A stretch of DNA of 64,000 bases, from contig CALTCK010000005.1 of the NCBI GenBank assembly GCA_943842625.1, forward strand, positions 1-64,000, given 5' to 3'. Both the position numbers and the translations under genes were made by a program. Position 1 is the stretch's first letter. Each line of letters starts with the position of its first letter. Source of the DNA: an uncultured Flavobacteriaceae bacterium. Lineage in GTDB: Bacteria; Bacteroidota; Bacteroidia; Flavobacteriales; Flavobacteriaceae. Below are positions 22,827 through 32,330 of the stretch, in pieces. The notes beneath the pieces were generated by a model. It searched no databases. It was not told where the DNA came from and saw only the letters and a program-made list of their open reading frames with translations.

Positions 22827-24311
22827 ATGTATTTAAAACCATCTCTTTTCTTAGTATTTAACCTTTGTTTCATTCCTTCAGATGCGCAAACATTCTCTGC
22901 GAGGGTTCTGGATATGGAAACTAAACAATCAATTCCCTATGCAACAGTCGAAACAGGTTTAAATCAAGGTTTGATCACTAATGAAGACGGAGAATTTACT
23001 TTTTCATTAGAAAATGTAAAACAGCCACAAGATTCTATTTTTGTTTCTTACATGGGCTACGAAACAAAGGGAGTATTTTTTGAGGAGGCAGAAGCTTTAA
23101 AGATTTTATTGACTCCAAAAACATACCAACTCAAGGAGGTGTTTTTAACAACTAATATCCTTGAAGTAGACGAAATTATTGAAAAAGTTAAAGAGCACCT
23201 GCCTAAAAATTATGCGACAGATCTTACGAAAAAGAAAATATTTTTTCGTCAATCAGAAATTGGGACGATGAAAAAATTAGATTTTGGATTTGAAAAATCA
23301 ACAATAGACGAACTTAACAAAAAATTAATCGATAGTATTCGTACTATTATTCCAAATAAAACATCTTATTATAAGGAAGTAGTTGCTGAGTTATATGGTA
23401 ATTATGATCGCTATAAATTAAATATAAATAAAGCCGCTGAATTGTATGATAAAAATAGTGATATTTCAGCAGAGGGTATTGGAAAAAAGCTTGAAAAAAT
23501 TTTTAATGATAACATCAAAAAAGACTCTTATATAAAAATTAAATCAGGAATATTTAGCACCAAAATGGAAGTGGACTCGATTCTGAAAGAGAATGAAGAG
23601 GTGAAAGCGGAAATTGAAAAAAGAAAAGCAGAGGGAGATATTAATTTTCATAAACAAATTGGAAATCAAATAGCGAATCTGTACGAACAATTATTTTTTA
23701 CAGAAGACAGTAAGATAGATGTTATCGATAAATCAAACAGGTATAATTTTAGTCTGGAAAATTATACAGTAATTAACGGAATGTCAGTATATATTATTCC
23801 ATTTAGTCCAAAAGGAGGAAAAGAGTTTAAGGGAGTGCTATATGTTAATACGCAAGATTTTGCTATTGTTAGATTAGATTTCGAGAATGTGAAGTCTTTA
23901 AGTAAATTTGAGCTTTTGGGGATTAGTTATAGAAATGATGTGTTTAGAGGTAAAATGTTATTTGATAAAGATTTAAATGGCAGTTATAGTCCAAGGTATT
24001 TGGAACTCAATGATGGGGGTTATATGGGCTTGGATAGACCTTTAAAAGTGATAGAAAAAAATAAAAATGTTAAGGGCAGAAGAAAACAAAATGAACTTTC
24101 CTTAAACTTAAAAATACAAGGCAATCAATTATCAAAATATGAGTTTGTTGTTTTTGAATCCGAAGCTATTAATCAAGATTATTTTGATAAAATTGAAGAA
24201 CAGAAGTTGGTAAAAGCAACTTATTTATCGCAATATGATCCCACATTTTGGAAAGATTATACCATTATAGAACCTAATCAAGCCATAGAAACATTTAAAG
24301 TTGTTGAATAG
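22827..24311 (+). CDS. Exported protein with carboxypeptidase-like regulatory domain
   Basis: About 494 residues, signal peptide MYLKPSLFLVFNLCFIPSDAQ. Start placed at ATG 22827 because the upstream GTG (22806) lies on the -7 box. Residues 20-100 form the CarboxypepD_reg-like beta-sandwich (ARVLDMETKQSIPYATVE ... SFVYMGYE-type strand ISYxGY as SYMGYETKG). The remaining 400 residues are a charged helical region, then a strand-rich part with VLYVNTQDFAIVRLDFENV, common in Bacteroidota outer-envelope proteins of this class. No barrel or TonB plug is present. Role unknown, perhaps surface polymer or nutrient binding. Confidence 0.8.
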   Translation: MYLKPSLFLVFNLCFIPSDAQTFSARVLDMETKQSIPYATVETGLNQGLITNEDGEFTFSLENVKQPQDSIFVSYMGYETKGVFFEEAEALKILLTPKTYQLKEVFLTTNILEVDEIIEKVKEHLPKNYATDLTKKKIFFRQSEIGTMKKLDFGFEKSTIDELNKKLIDSIRTIIPNKTSYYKEVVAELYGNYDRYKLNINKAAELYDKNSDISAEGIGKKLEKIFNDNIKKDSYIKIKSGIFSTKMEVDSILKENEEVKAEIEKRKAEGDINFHKQIGNQIANLYEQLFFTEDSKIDVIDKSNRYNFSLENYTVINGMSVYIIPFSPKGGKEFKGVLYVNTQDFAIVRLDFENVKSLSKFELLGISYRNDVFRGKMLFDKDLNGSYSPRYLELNDGGYMGLDRPLKVIEKNKNVKGRRKQNELSLNLKIQGNQLSKYEFVVFESEAINQDYFDKIEEQKLVKATYLSQYDPTFWKDYTIIEPNQAIETFKVVE

Positions 24312-24316
24312 AGTAA

Positions 24317-24664
24317 TTATTGCCTTTTTACAATAAGATAAAAATCGTTTTCTAGTGCAAGATATCCTTGGTCGTATAAATAAAAATAAACCGATCCGGT
24401 TTTAGTGGTGTAAATATTGGTAAAAAATTCAAAGTTAAACCCCAATCGAAGTAATTTTTCCTTAGTTGTTTTTGTTTTACCGTCAGGATTCAAGGACTCC
24501 AAAATCCGATAATTTTTTCGCAATCGATTATTAATATTTCTAACAAGATTTTTACTGTCTTTGTTGAGTGCGTTATTATGAGTATTTCTGCAAGCGTCAC
24601 TACAAAACTTTTTGTCAGCCCTGCCAATTATTTTATCACCACATTCTGGACAACGTTTCTTCAT
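24317..24664 (-). CDS. Zinc-ribbon protein (DUF2116-like)
   Basis: 115 residues, cytoplasmic. The N-terminal zinc ribbon MKKRCPECGDKIIGRADKKF has C5-P-E-C8 and the second pair C21-SDAC25, the treble-clef pattern of a small nucleic-acid- or protein-binding finger. The C-terminal half (NRLRKNYRILESLNPDGK ... TKTGSVYFYLYDQGY) is the domain usually found with it in flavobacteria. Function unknown. Convergent with the 22827 gene, 5 nt between stops, no terminator visible. Confidence 0.85.
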   Translation of the reverse strand: MKKRCPECGDKIIGRADKKFCSDACRNTHNNALNKDSKNLVRNINNRLRKNYRILESLNPDGKTKTTKEKLLRLGFNFEFFTNIYTTKTGSVYFYLYDQGYLALENDFYLIVKRQ

Positions 24665-24680
24665 GATATAAAATTACCAA

Positions 24681-25598
24681 TTATATTTTAGACGTAGCAT
24701 TATTTTTTTTAAAATGTATTCTATAAATCGCCTCAAATTTAAGGAAAACACTGCCTAAAATATCAGAATTTAGTTGCGTTCTGTTATCTCCAAAACTAAA
24801 AGCTGAAATCCTATAATTTAACCGATCCCCTTGCGCATAAACTTCATTCGTATTATTAGAATACCCCAATTTTGCTCTTAATAAAATACTGTTTTCTACT
24901 AGACCAAATTGAATATAAGTACTTGCTTCAATTGGACGCTGGTCCACATAAACAGGTGTTGAGGTTTCCTGGCTAATATTATAACTTCTCCCAATGGCAA
25001 AATAATCAAATCCGATAGACATTCTCTCAAAATGGTAATTCACAGCCGCAGTAATTGGCAAAGAAGCATCTATTTCAAAACGTTTATGGGGACTCAAATA
25101 GTAGGCGCCAACAATAGGAGTAGCAAAAACTCCAAACAATTCAGTGGAGGCGTACAATCCAAAACGGAACTTAAAATATTCGCTTTTTTTAAGTTTTGCA
25201 ATGGCATAGATTCCAAAATTAAAATCATCTCCAGAAATTGTTTTGTAATCAGAAGCAATTTTAGGCAACAAAACAAAGGTACTACTCCATTTTTCCGAGA
25301 AGGTTGTCGCAAGGCCAACTTTTAACAATGTATTGTATAAGGTTGTCGACTGGTTGTATTCAGGAGACAACCACAAGTTATGTGAGCTTAAATCGATACC
25401 GGTTAAAAAAACATGCTTTGAACTTAATTCAATGGGGAAGGTTACTGCAGCGTTAAAGGCGTTAATAGGGGTGTTCTCGTTAGTGTCTTCAAATTTTGCT
25501 TGATCAGTATAGCTATATCCAAACTTAAAAATATCCACATAGTCTTGTGCGATTGAAGTTATAGGAAGAAATACTAAACAGAAAATGAATTGTTTCAA
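24681..25598 (-). CDS. DUF6268-family outer-membrane beta-barrel protein
   Basis: 305 residues. Signal peptide MKQFIFCLVFLPITSIAQ, then alternating amphipathic strands through to the C-terminus (IFKFGYSYTDQAKF, FRFGLYASTELFGV, ISAFSFGDNRTQL, FLKFEAIYRIHF), the pattern of a DUF6268 outer-membrane barrel. The C-terminal tail after the last aromatic strand is short and basic. Probably a porin-like or structural barrel; no substrate can be assigned. Sixteen nucleotides upstream of the zinc-ribbon gene in the same direction. Confidence 0.8.
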   Translation of the reverse strand: MKQFIFCLVFLPITSIAQDYVDIFKFGYSYTDQAKFEDTNENTPINAFNAAVTFPIELSSKHVFLTGIDLSSHNLWLSPEYNQSTTLYNTLLKVGLATTFSEKWSSTFVLLPKIASDYKTISGDDFNFGIYAIAKLKKSEYFKFRFGLYASTELFGVFATPIVGAYYLSPHKRFEIDASLPITAAVNYHFERMSIGFDYFAIGRSYNISQETSTPVYVDQRPIEASTYIQFGLVENSILLRAKLGYSNNTNEVYAQGDRLNYRISAFSFGDNRTQLNSDILGSVFLKFEAIYRIHFKKNNATSKI

Positions 25599-25910
25599 AA
25601 GGAAAAAGATTAAAAATTTAGGTCTAAGCTACTGAAAAGAAATTAAATTTGAAATTTAATTAAAATGAGCTAAGATTCAGTTATAATAATATTTATACAG
25701 AAGATGATGTGAATGTTGTAGAGTCAGGAGAAATTAGAATGGTGCGATAAAAACCAATTCTTTTTAACTATATAAAGCTCTGTGGTTAATTCCACAGAGC
25801 TTTTTTAGTCGCTTAATTTTAAGGCAATAAGCCATTGCCTTATCTTAACTATTTATTAAATTCGCAGCGTTCTTTTTAGTGTAAAAAACAATTTGCAAAA
25901 GCAAAAAATA
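25599..25910. other. Intergenic stretch with an orphan reading-frame tail, terminator and hairpin
   Basis: Contains a start-less frame (about 25664-25750) reading NELRFSYNNIYTEDDVNV... and ending IRMVR-stop, immediately before a strong rightward terminator at 25774-25806. No start codon precedes it (a TAA stop lies just upstream). It looks like the remaining 3' end of a lost gene. A second hairpin AAGGCAAT/ATTGCCTT lies at 25821-25841. The ileS promoter must lie after that; no good TAnnTTTG was found. Confidence 0.4.
25774..25806 (+). terminator. Rightward terminator without an intact upstream gene
   Basis: AAAGCTCTGTGG (25774-25785), 6-nt loop, CCACAGAGCTTT (25792-25803) and further T: a 12-bp perfect stem. 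The only gene to its left (25598) is transcribed away from it. Confidence 0.8.
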
Positions 25911-28900
25911 ATGAGTACAAAATTTGAAACATACAAAGGCTTAAACCTCCCAAAAATAGGAGAAGACATTCTCAAATTTTGGGAAGAGGAAAATGTATTT
26001 GAAAAAAGTATTACTTCTCGGGAGGGGAAAACTCCCTATGTTTTTTTTGAAGGACCGCCATCGGCTAACGGCTTACCGGGGGTGCATCATGTTTTAGCAC
26101 GTACCATTAAAGACATTTTTCCACGCTATAAAACTATGAAAGGATTCCAAGTAAAGCGAAAAGCTGGTTGGGATACTCATGGTTTACCGATTGAATTGGG
26201 GGTAGAAAAAGAATTGGGGATCACCAAAGAAGATATCGGAAAAACCATCTCGGTTGAAGATTATAATGCAGCTTGTCGCAAAGCAGTTATGCGGTATACT
26301 GATATTTGGAATAACCTTACCCAACAAATTGGCTATTGGGTAAATATGGAAGACCCCTACGTGACCTATGAGCCAAAATACATGGAAACAGTTTGGTGGC
26401 TATTAAAAGAAATATATAACAAGGGATTGTTGTACAAAGGATATACCATACAGCCGTATTCTCCAAAAGCAGGAACGGGCCTTAGTTCTCACGAATTAAA
26501 TCAACCAGGCACCTATCGAGATGTTACCGATACAACCGTGGTGGCACAATTTAAAGCTATTAAAGATTCAATGCCCGCTTTTCTAAAAGATGTGGAAGGA
26601 TCTATTTATTTTTTAGCTTGGACGACTACCCCATGGACGTTGCCTTCAAATACAGCTTTAACGGTAGGTAAAAAAATTGATTATGTTCTTGTAAAGACAT
26701 TCAATCAATATACCTTTGAAGAATCACAAGTAATTTTAGCAAAAAATTTAGTTGAGAAACAGTTTTCAGGAAAGTATGAAAAAGTAGCTTCTGAAGATGA
26801 GCTACCCTCTTATGAAAAAGGCGCTAAAAAAATTCCTTACTTAATTCTAAAAGAATTTAAAGGGAATGAAATTTTAGAATCCAGATACGAACAGTTAATG
26901 CAATTTTCATTGCCAAATGATCAACCAGAAAATGCATTTAGAGTTATTGCAGGGGATTTTGTAACTACAGAAGAGGGTACAGGAATTGTTCATACAGCCC
27001 CTACATTTGGAGCAGATGATGCGATGGTAGCTAAGTTAGCTCAGCCGGAAGTTCCTCCGATGTTGGTGAAGGATGAAAATGGTAAGTTAGTTCCTTTGGT
27101 AAATTTACAGGGGAAATTTAGACCAGAGATGGGAGAGTACGCCGGCAAGTATGTAAAAAATGAATATTATCCGGAAGGAGAAGCGCCTGAAAAATCGATA
27201 GATATTGAGATTGCGATTCAATTAAAAACAGAAAACAAGGCTTTTAAAGTAGAAAAATATACCCACAGTTATCCAAATTGTTGGCGAACCGATAAGCCTA
27301 TTTTATATTACCCATTAGATTCTTGGTTTATTAAAGTTACCGATTTTAAGGATCGTATGTTTGAGTTAAACTTAGGAATCAACTGGAAGCCTAAAGCCAC
27401 TGGAGAAGGGCGATTTGGTAATTGGTTGGCCAACGCCAACGATTGGAATTTGTCCAGATCGCGATACTGGGGAATTCCTTTGCCTATCTGGCGTACTGAG
27501 GATGGAACAGAAGAGATGGCTGTTGGGTCTATTGAAGAATTAAAAAATGAAATGAAAAAAGCAGTAGTTGCAGGTTTCATGCAAAAAGATATTTTTGATG
27601 ATTTTGTAGCAGGAGATTTTTCTGAAAAAAATTATGCAAAAGTAGATTTACATAAAAATATTGTAGACGACATTATATTGGTTTCAAAAAATGGGACCCC
27701 TATGAAACGGGAAGCTGATTTAATTGACGTTTGGTTTGATAGTGGAAGTATGCCCTATGCTCAATGGCATTATCCATTTGAAAATAAAGATAAAGTGGAT
27801 ACTATTTGGCGAAAAGCTGATTTTATTGCTGAGGGAGTTGATCAGACTCGAGGCTGGTTTTATACGTTGCATGCTATAGCAACCATGATATTTGACGATG
27901 TTGCTTATAAAAATGTGGTTTCAAATGGTTTGGTTTTGGATAAAAATGGGCAAAAAATGTCTAAGCGTCTAGGAAATGCCACCGACCCATTTGAAACTAT
28001 CGATAAGTTTGGTCCCGATGCCACACGATGGTATATGATAAGTAATGCCAATCCATGGGATAATTTAAAATTTGATATTGCAGGTATTTCAGAAGTGCGA
28101 AATAAATTTTTTGGGACCTTATACAATACCTATAGTTTTTTCAGTTTATATGCTAATTTGGACAATTTCAGTTATACAGAAGACGACATTGCTTTAGAAA
28201 AAAGACCCGAAATTGACCGTTGGATTTTATCTGAATTACACACCTTAATTGATAAAGTAGATCAATATTATGGCGAGTATGAGCCTACGAAAGCTACAAG
28301 AGCCATCTCAGACTTTGTGCAAGAAAACTTAAGTAATTGGTTTGTGCGTTTAAGTAGAAGGCGTTTTTGGAAAGGAAGCTATGGTGAGGATAAAATATCT
28401 GCATATCAAACCTTACATACTTGTTTACTCACCATATCAAAACTAAGCGCACCTGTCGCTCCATTTTTTATGGATCGATTGTACAGAGATTTAATAGGAG
28501 GAACTATAAAAAAAGACAAACTATCGGTTCATTTAAGTAACTTTCCACAAGCTATTTCGACTTATATCGATAAGGTATTGGAGCATAAAATGCAAAGAGC
28601 GCAAACTATTTCATCGTTGGTATTGTCGTTGCGACAAAAAGAGAAAATTAAAGTACGTCAGCCATTACAGAAAATCATGATTCCCGTTTTAAATAACGAT
28701 CAACGAGATGAGATTCTTGCTGTTTCGGATCTTATTAAATCGGAGGTAAATGTCAAGGAGATTGAATTAATAGATGAAGGTTCAGGTATTTTAGTAAAAC
28801 AAATAAAACCAGATTTTAAAAAGCTGGGCCCTCGTTTTGGGAAAGACATGAAATCCATTGCACAAATAATTAATAATTTTGGGCAGGAAGAAATTGCTAT

Positions 28901-29315
28901 TCTTGAAAAAGAAGGAGAAATTAGTGTTTTAATTAACGAAAAAAATACTACATTGTGCAAAGATGATGTCGTTATAAGTTCTCAAGATATCGAAGGCTGG
29001 TTGGTCGCAAATAGTGATGGGGTTACAGTGGCATTAGATGTAACTATTAGCCCAGCATTAAAAAGTGAAGGAATTGCAAGAGAATTGGTGAATAGAATCC
29101 AAAATATTCGTAAAGACTCTGGTTTTGAAGTGATGGATCGAGTTAAAATTACTATTCAAGACGATGAAAAATTAAAAATAGCGGTTAACCAAAATTTAGA
29201 ATACATTAAACGCGAAACATTAACAAACGATTTAAATTTTGAACAAAAATTAGAGGAAGGAACTGAAATAATTTTTGATGATATAATTAGTAAGTTGGTT
29301 ATTAAAAAAGTATAG
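25911..29315 (+). CDS. ileS: Isoleucyl-tRNA synthetase
   Basis: Class I synthetase charging tRNA-Ile, 1134 residues from ATG 25911 (MSTKFETYKGLNLPKIGED). An in-frame TTG six codons upstream adds residues without family support. The HIGH-type motif is GLPGVHHVLA (about residues 57-66) and the KMSKS motif is K682-MSKR. The editing (CP1) domain lies between, with TTTPWTLPSNTAL and DTHGLPIEL-type motifs. The C-terminal anticodon-binding region ends after a long DUF5915-like tail, as in eukaryote-like/Bacteroidota IleS forms. Head of an operon with dksA-like, adhesin-like and lspA genes. Confidence 0.97.
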   Translation: MSTKFETYKGLNLPKIGEDILKFWEEENVFEKSITSREGKTPYVFFEGPPSANGLPGVHHVLARTIKDIFPRYKTMKGFQVKRKAGWDTHGLPIELGVEKELGITKEDIGKTISVEDYNAACRKAVMRYTDIWNNLTQQIGYWVNMEDPYVTYEPKYMETVWWLLKEIYNKGLLYKGYTIQPYSPKAGTGLSSHELNQPGTYRDVTDTTVVAQFKAIKDSMPAFLKDVEGSIYFLAWTTTPWTLPSNTALTVGKKIDYVLVKTFNQYTFEESQVILAKNLVEKQFSGKYEKVASEDELPSYEKGAKKIPYLILKEFKGNEILESRYEQLMQFSLPNDQPENAFRVIAGDFVTTEEGTGIVHTAPTFGADDAMVAKLAQPEVPPMLVKDENGKLVPLVNLQGKFRPEMGEYAGKYVKNEYYPEGEAPEKSIDIEIAIQLKTENKAFKVEKYTHSYPNCWRTDKPILYYPLDSWFIKVTDFKDRMFELNLGINWKPKATGEGRFGNWLANANDWNLSRSRYWGIPLPIWRTEDGTEEMAVGSIEELKNEMKKAVVAGFMQKDIFDDFVAGDFSEKNYAKVDLHKNIVDDIILVSKNGTPMKREADLIDVWFDSGSMPYAQWHYPFENKDKVDTIWRKADFIAEGVDQTRGWFYTLHAIATMIFDDVAYKNVVSNGLVLDKNGQKMSKRLGNATDPFETIDKFGPDATRWYMISNANPWDNLKFDIAGISEVRNKFFGTLYNTYSFFSLYANLDNFSYTEDDIALEKRPEIDRWILSELHTLIDKVDQYYGEYEPTKATRAISDFVQENLSNWFVRLSRRRFWKGSYGEDKISAYQTLHTCLLTISKLSAPVAPFFMDRLYRDLIGGTIKKDKLSVHLSNFPQAISTYIDKVLEHKMQRAQTISSLVLSLRQKEKIKVRQPLQKIMIPVLNNDQRDEILAVSDLIKSEVNVKEIELIDEGSGILVKQIKPDFKKLGPRFGKDMKSIAQIINNFGQEEIAILEKEGEISVLINEKNTTLCKDDVVISSQDIEGWLVANSDGVTVALDVTISPALKSEGIARELVNRIQNIRKDSGFEVMDRVKITIQDDEKLKIAVNQNLEYIKRETLTNDLNFEQKLEEGTEIIFDDIISKLVIKKV

Positions 29316-29316
29316 A

Positions 29317-29697
29317 ATGAAGCAAGAAGTAAACACAAGATACAATGATGCTGATTTGGAAGAATTCAAGCAGCTAATATTAGAAAAAATAGAGCATGCA
29401 ACGACCCAATTGCATTTAATTGAAAGTGCTTTTAGAAACGATAGTGATAATGGTACTGATGATACGTCTCCAACATTTAAAGCTTTTGATGAGGGGAGTC
29501 ATGTAATGAGTAAAGAGGCAAATTCTCAATTAGCAATACGTCAAGAGAAGTTTATTCGAGACCTAAAAAATGCTTTAATTAGAATTGAAAACAAAACCTA
29601 TGGTGTATGCCGGGTAACCAAGAAATTAATCAATAAGGAACGACTTAAGTTAGTTCCGCACGCGACACTTAGCATAGAAGCTAAAAACATGCAATAA
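29317..29697 (+). CDS. TraR/DksA-family zinc-finger-like protein
   Basis: 126 residues. N-terminal coiled-coil helices (about 10-75, ILEKIEHATTQLHLIESAF) and a C-terminal DksA-type region YGVCRVTKKLINKERLKLVPHATLSIEAK. Only one cysteine of the four-cysteine finger remains, as is normal for this flavobacterial type (YGxCRxTGKLI). DksA-like proteins bind RNA polymerase through the secondary channel with ppGpp. The gene starts 1 nt after ileS and precedes lspA, the usual flavobacterial ileS-dksA-lspA order. Confidence 0.9.
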   Translation: MKQEVNTRYNDADLEEFKQLILEKIEHATTQLHLIESAFRNDSDNGTDDTSPTFKAFDEGSHVMSKEANSQLAIRQEKFIRDLKNALIRIENKTYGVCRVTKKLINKERLKLVPHATLSIEAKNMQ

Positions 29698-29775
29698 AAA
29701 ACAATCAATATATTTCAATTCCAAATTCTTCAGTTTTAAAACAAAAAGAGTTTGGTTTTTTTTTAGAGTTTTTAT

Positions 29776-30399
29776 TTGAAAAAAATTATTTTAATACTAC
29801 TACTGTGCAGTAAATCTTTTTCTCAAAAAATAATTGAAAAAGAGATAGCGGCAAACCACTATAAGAGTATTAAAATCAGTTCAGACAAAATCCATCATGT
29901 TAATTTAATCTCGACAGACCTTAATACGATATCTATAATAACAAGAATCGAAGGTCAAGATCATGAAAGTGTTGTTTTAAGTCTGCTAGAAAAAAATAAT
30001 ATATTATTTATTGAACCAGATACCACCCCTTTTTTTAGGTCTATTAATGATAAATTAGCAGCTCACAAATTGCAATCCATAGAAATCGAACTGAAGCTCC
30101 CTAAACGATTAGGCATAACTATTACTTCTAAAACAGCTTCTTTGACATCTACAGGAAGCTTTAACTTTGTCGTCACCTCTTTGGAGCACGGAAATTGCAC
30201 CCTAAAAAACTTTGAGGGGAATGCAAATTTAAGTTCAAAATCAGGATTTATTAATGTTTCTTCTAAAGCAAATATTAAAGGAGATGCTCGCTCAAAATCA
30301 GGTTTTATAATTAACGAACTTTCAGACAATTCAAGAAGTAATTATAAAATAATTGCTGAAACAAAAGATGGGGATATCTCTTTAATTCAAATTCATTAA
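29776..30399 (+). CDS. Exported DUF4097/adhesin-like beta-helix protein (TTG start)
   Basis: 207 residues starting at TTG 29776, giving a clean signal peptide (KKIILILLLCSKSFSQK). The mature part is short repeated strands (LGITITSKTASLTSTGSF, ANLSSKSGFINVSSKANIKGDARSKSGFI), the one-sided beta-solenoid of putative auto-transporter adhesin head (DUF4097-like) proteins. The repeated SKSGFI phrase marks two successive coils. Location periplasmic or surface. It lies between the dksA-like gene and lspA, probably in the same operon. Confidence 0.75.
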   Translation: MKKIILILLLCSKSFSQKIIEKEIAANHYKSIKISSDKIHHVNLISTDLNTISIITRIEGQDHESVVLSLLEKNNILFIEPDTTPFFRSINDKLAAHKLQSIEIELKLPKRLGITITSKTASLTSTGSFNFVVTSLEHGNCTLKNFEGNANLSSKSGFINVSSKANIKGDARSKSGFIINELSDNSRSNYKIIAETKDGDISLIQIH

Positions 30400-30431
30400 A
30401 TAATATTATTTTTACCTACAAGAAAAATACA

Positions 30432-31049
30432 ATGTCTTTAAAAAAATCCATAGTCATAATTATCTTGATCTTGTTAATAGATCAGATTTCCAAAGTTTAT
30501 ATAAAAACTCATTTTAAATTAGGAGAGAGTATCACTGTTTTAGAATGGTTTAGAATTGCTTTTGTAGAAAACGAAGGAATGGCTTGGGGTGCAAAAATAC
30601 CCGGGCAATATGGAAAACTAGCTCTTACCTTATTTAGATTAGTTGCAATTGTTGGTATTGGTTATTGGTTGTGGGATTCTATCATAAAGAAATCTTCTAA
30701 AATTTTAATTATATCGATCACCTTAATTTTTGCTGGAGCATTAGGCAATATCATCGATTCTGTTTTTTATGGCATTATCTTTAACAATAGTTATGGGCAA
30801 TTAGCCTCTATGTTTCCTGAAGGGGGAGGGTATGCGCCTGTATTTTACGGTAAAGTTGTAGACATGCTTTATCTTCCAATTTGGGAAGGTTTTTTGCCAG
30901 AATGGATTCCTTTTTCTGGCGGGAAATATTTCACCTTTTTTGATCCTGTTTTCAATGTAGCAGATATGGCTATAAGTACTGGATTTGGATTGCTAATCGT
31001 ATTTAATAGAAAAGCATTTCCAAAGCAAAAACCACTTGAGTCACAATAA
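30432..31049 (+). CDS. lspA: Lipoprotein signal peptidase LspA
   Basis: Inner-membrane aspartyl protease that cleaves signal peptides from lipid-modified prolipoproteins, so it serves the many lipoproteins in this window. Four membrane segments. The two catalytic aspartates lie in ALGNIIDSVFYG and FNVADMAIS. 205 residues is longer than E. coli LspA because of the Bacteroidota insertion between the motifs (NSYGQLASMFPEGGGY). Last gene of the ileS operon; converges with the DUF2752 gene with 9 nt between stops. Confidence 0.96.
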   Translation: MSLKKSIVIIILILLIDQISKVYIKTHFKLGESITVLEWFRIAFVENEGMAWGAKIPGQYGKLALTLFRLVAIVGIGYWLWDSIIKKSSKILIISITLIFAGALGNIIDSVFYGIIFNNSYGQLASMFPEGGGYAPVFYGKVVDMLYLPIWEGFLPEWIPFSGGKYFTFFDPVFNVADMAISTGFGLLIVFNRKAFPKQKPLESQ

Positions 31050-31058
31050 TACAAACGT

Positions 31059-31430
31059 CTATATTAAATTTCTTAATACCGTAAAAAGTAATAGAAAAAA
31101 TAATATTAGCATCAGTCGCTTGGTTGTTATCAAAAGATCTGGCAAATCAATACGAAATGGTTTTAATGCTGTTTTTAAAAAAAGAAATAGCAATAATGGT
31201 GTAAAAAAATAAATTGTTAAATTAAGTTTTGCTGCTTTTATAAAATTACCATGTAATAATTCATGAAAAGCCCTCTGAGAACCGCAACCTGGGCAATCGA
31301 TACCGCTAATATTTTTTGTGACACAAAGAATAAAAACAGTTTCACTTTGTACGGGATCATGTTGATAGAAATAATAAATTCCTCCTCCAAGTATAAAAAA
31401 ACCAATTATGGATAATAGTTTATAAATCAA
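31059..31430 (-). CDS. DUF2752 membrane protein
   Basis: 123 residues, three predicted membrane segments. The family signature GIDCPGCGSQRAFHELLHGNF (near residues 43-63) is present, with the two cysteines in the CPGCG turn. Function unknown in the family. It is the last gene of the leftward rimK operon and follows the CCC-motif membrane protein, a pairing seen in flavobacteria. Confidence 0.9.
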   Translation of the reverse strand: MIYKLLSIIGFFILGGGIYYFYQHDPVQSETVFILCVTKNISGIDCPGCGSQRAFHELLHGNFIKAAKLNLTIYFFTPLLLFLFLKTALKPFRIDLPDLLITTKRLMLILFFLLLFTVLRNLI

Positions 31431-31445
31431 AAAACACGGCTGTTG

Positions 31446-31757
31446 TTAAATATTATAAATTTCTAAAATATCTTGATAAGTAGCTATACCTCCCAAAAAA
31501 TATAAATAGACTATATTTAAAATTAGTAATCCAATCGCAATATAAGCAAGAGTTTTTGAATTTTTAGCTGAAGATAAAGCACCAGCAAAATCTCCCTTTT
31601 CGAATTTTGATTTTACTTGACTAGAAAAGACAATAGCTATGATACCAAGAACAAAGCCAATACAACAAGGAGAACATAGCCCTAAAACAGTTGCCACTAT
31701 AGCGAGTGTCATTTGATTGTCTGGTACAGAATTTTCTGAATAGTTAGTTTCAAACAT
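31446..31757 (-). CDS. CCC-motif membrane protein (DUF4190-like)
   Basis: 103 residues with two membrane helices: LAIVATVLGLCSPCCIGFVLGIIAIVF (about 18-44) and TLAYIAIGLLILNIVYLYFL (70-89). The SPCC cluster gives the family its name. The short loop between the helices contains KSKFEKGDFAGALSSAKNSK, the usual amphipathic segment. No function is known. Six nucleotides after the 5-FTHF cyclo-ligase stop and 15 nt before the DUF2752 gene. Confidence 0.85.
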   Translation of the reverse strand: MFETNYSENSVPDNQMTLAIVATVLGLCSPCCIGFVLGIIAIVFSSQVKSKFEKGDFAGALSSAKNSKTLAYIAIGLLILNIVYLYFLGGIATYQDILEIYNI

Positions 31758-31763
31758 GATAAA

Positions 31764-32330
31764 TTATTTTTTAAAAGTATAAATATTATGTGGTGTGACG
31801 CAAAAATTTAAGGGGATATCTGTTGCTTCAGGAGTGATAACTTCTTCAGGAGTAAAAAAAGATAACCCTATTAAAATTGTTTTAGCTTCACACTTTGTTA
31901 GAAAACGATCATAATATCCTTTTCCATAACCCACTCTATTTCCAATTCGATCATAAGCCAATAAGGGTATAAAAATCACGTCTAATTGTGAGGGTATAAT
32001 TTTTATTCCAGATACTGGTTCTGGCACCCCGTATTTAGATGCCTTTAAAGAAGTATTGTCTTGTAATAATATATGAGACATTTCACCAGTTTCACGCAAT
32101 ACTTTTGGAACCACAATACTCTTGTCTTTTCCTTGCAACACATGAAGTAAAAACTCGGTATTTACCTCTAATTTGTTTACTATTGGTAAAAAAATATGAT
32201 AGTTGGAAAATTCCCAAATAGGTAGGCTTAAACAATTATTTGCAATATTAATACTAAACTCATCCCTCTGTTTTTCTGTAATATGAGCTCTTTTAGATTT
32301 GTATTTTAATCTTAGTGCTTGTTTATTCAT
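31764..32330 (-). CDS. 5-formyltetrahydrofolate cyclo-ligase
   Basis: ATP-dependent conversion of 5-formyl-THF to 5,10-methenyl-THF, salvaging one-carbon units. 188 residues, single domain. The N-terminus MNKQALRLKYKSKRAHIT is typical, and the nucleotide-binding signature DVIFIPLLAYDRIGNRVGYGKGYYDRFL (about 136-163) is complete. It overlaps the aspartoacylase-like gene by 8 nt, so it is part of the rimK operon. Confidence 0.95.
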   Translation of the reverse strand: MNKQALRLKYKSKRAHITEKQRDEFSINIANNCLSLPIWEFSNYHIFLPIVNKLEVNTEFLLHVLQGKDKSIVVPKVLRETGEMSHILLQDNTSLKASKYGVPEPVSGIKIIPSQLDVIFIPLLAYDRIGNRVGYGKGYYDRFLTKCEAKTILIGLSFFTPEEVITPEATDIPLNFCVTPHNIYTFKK

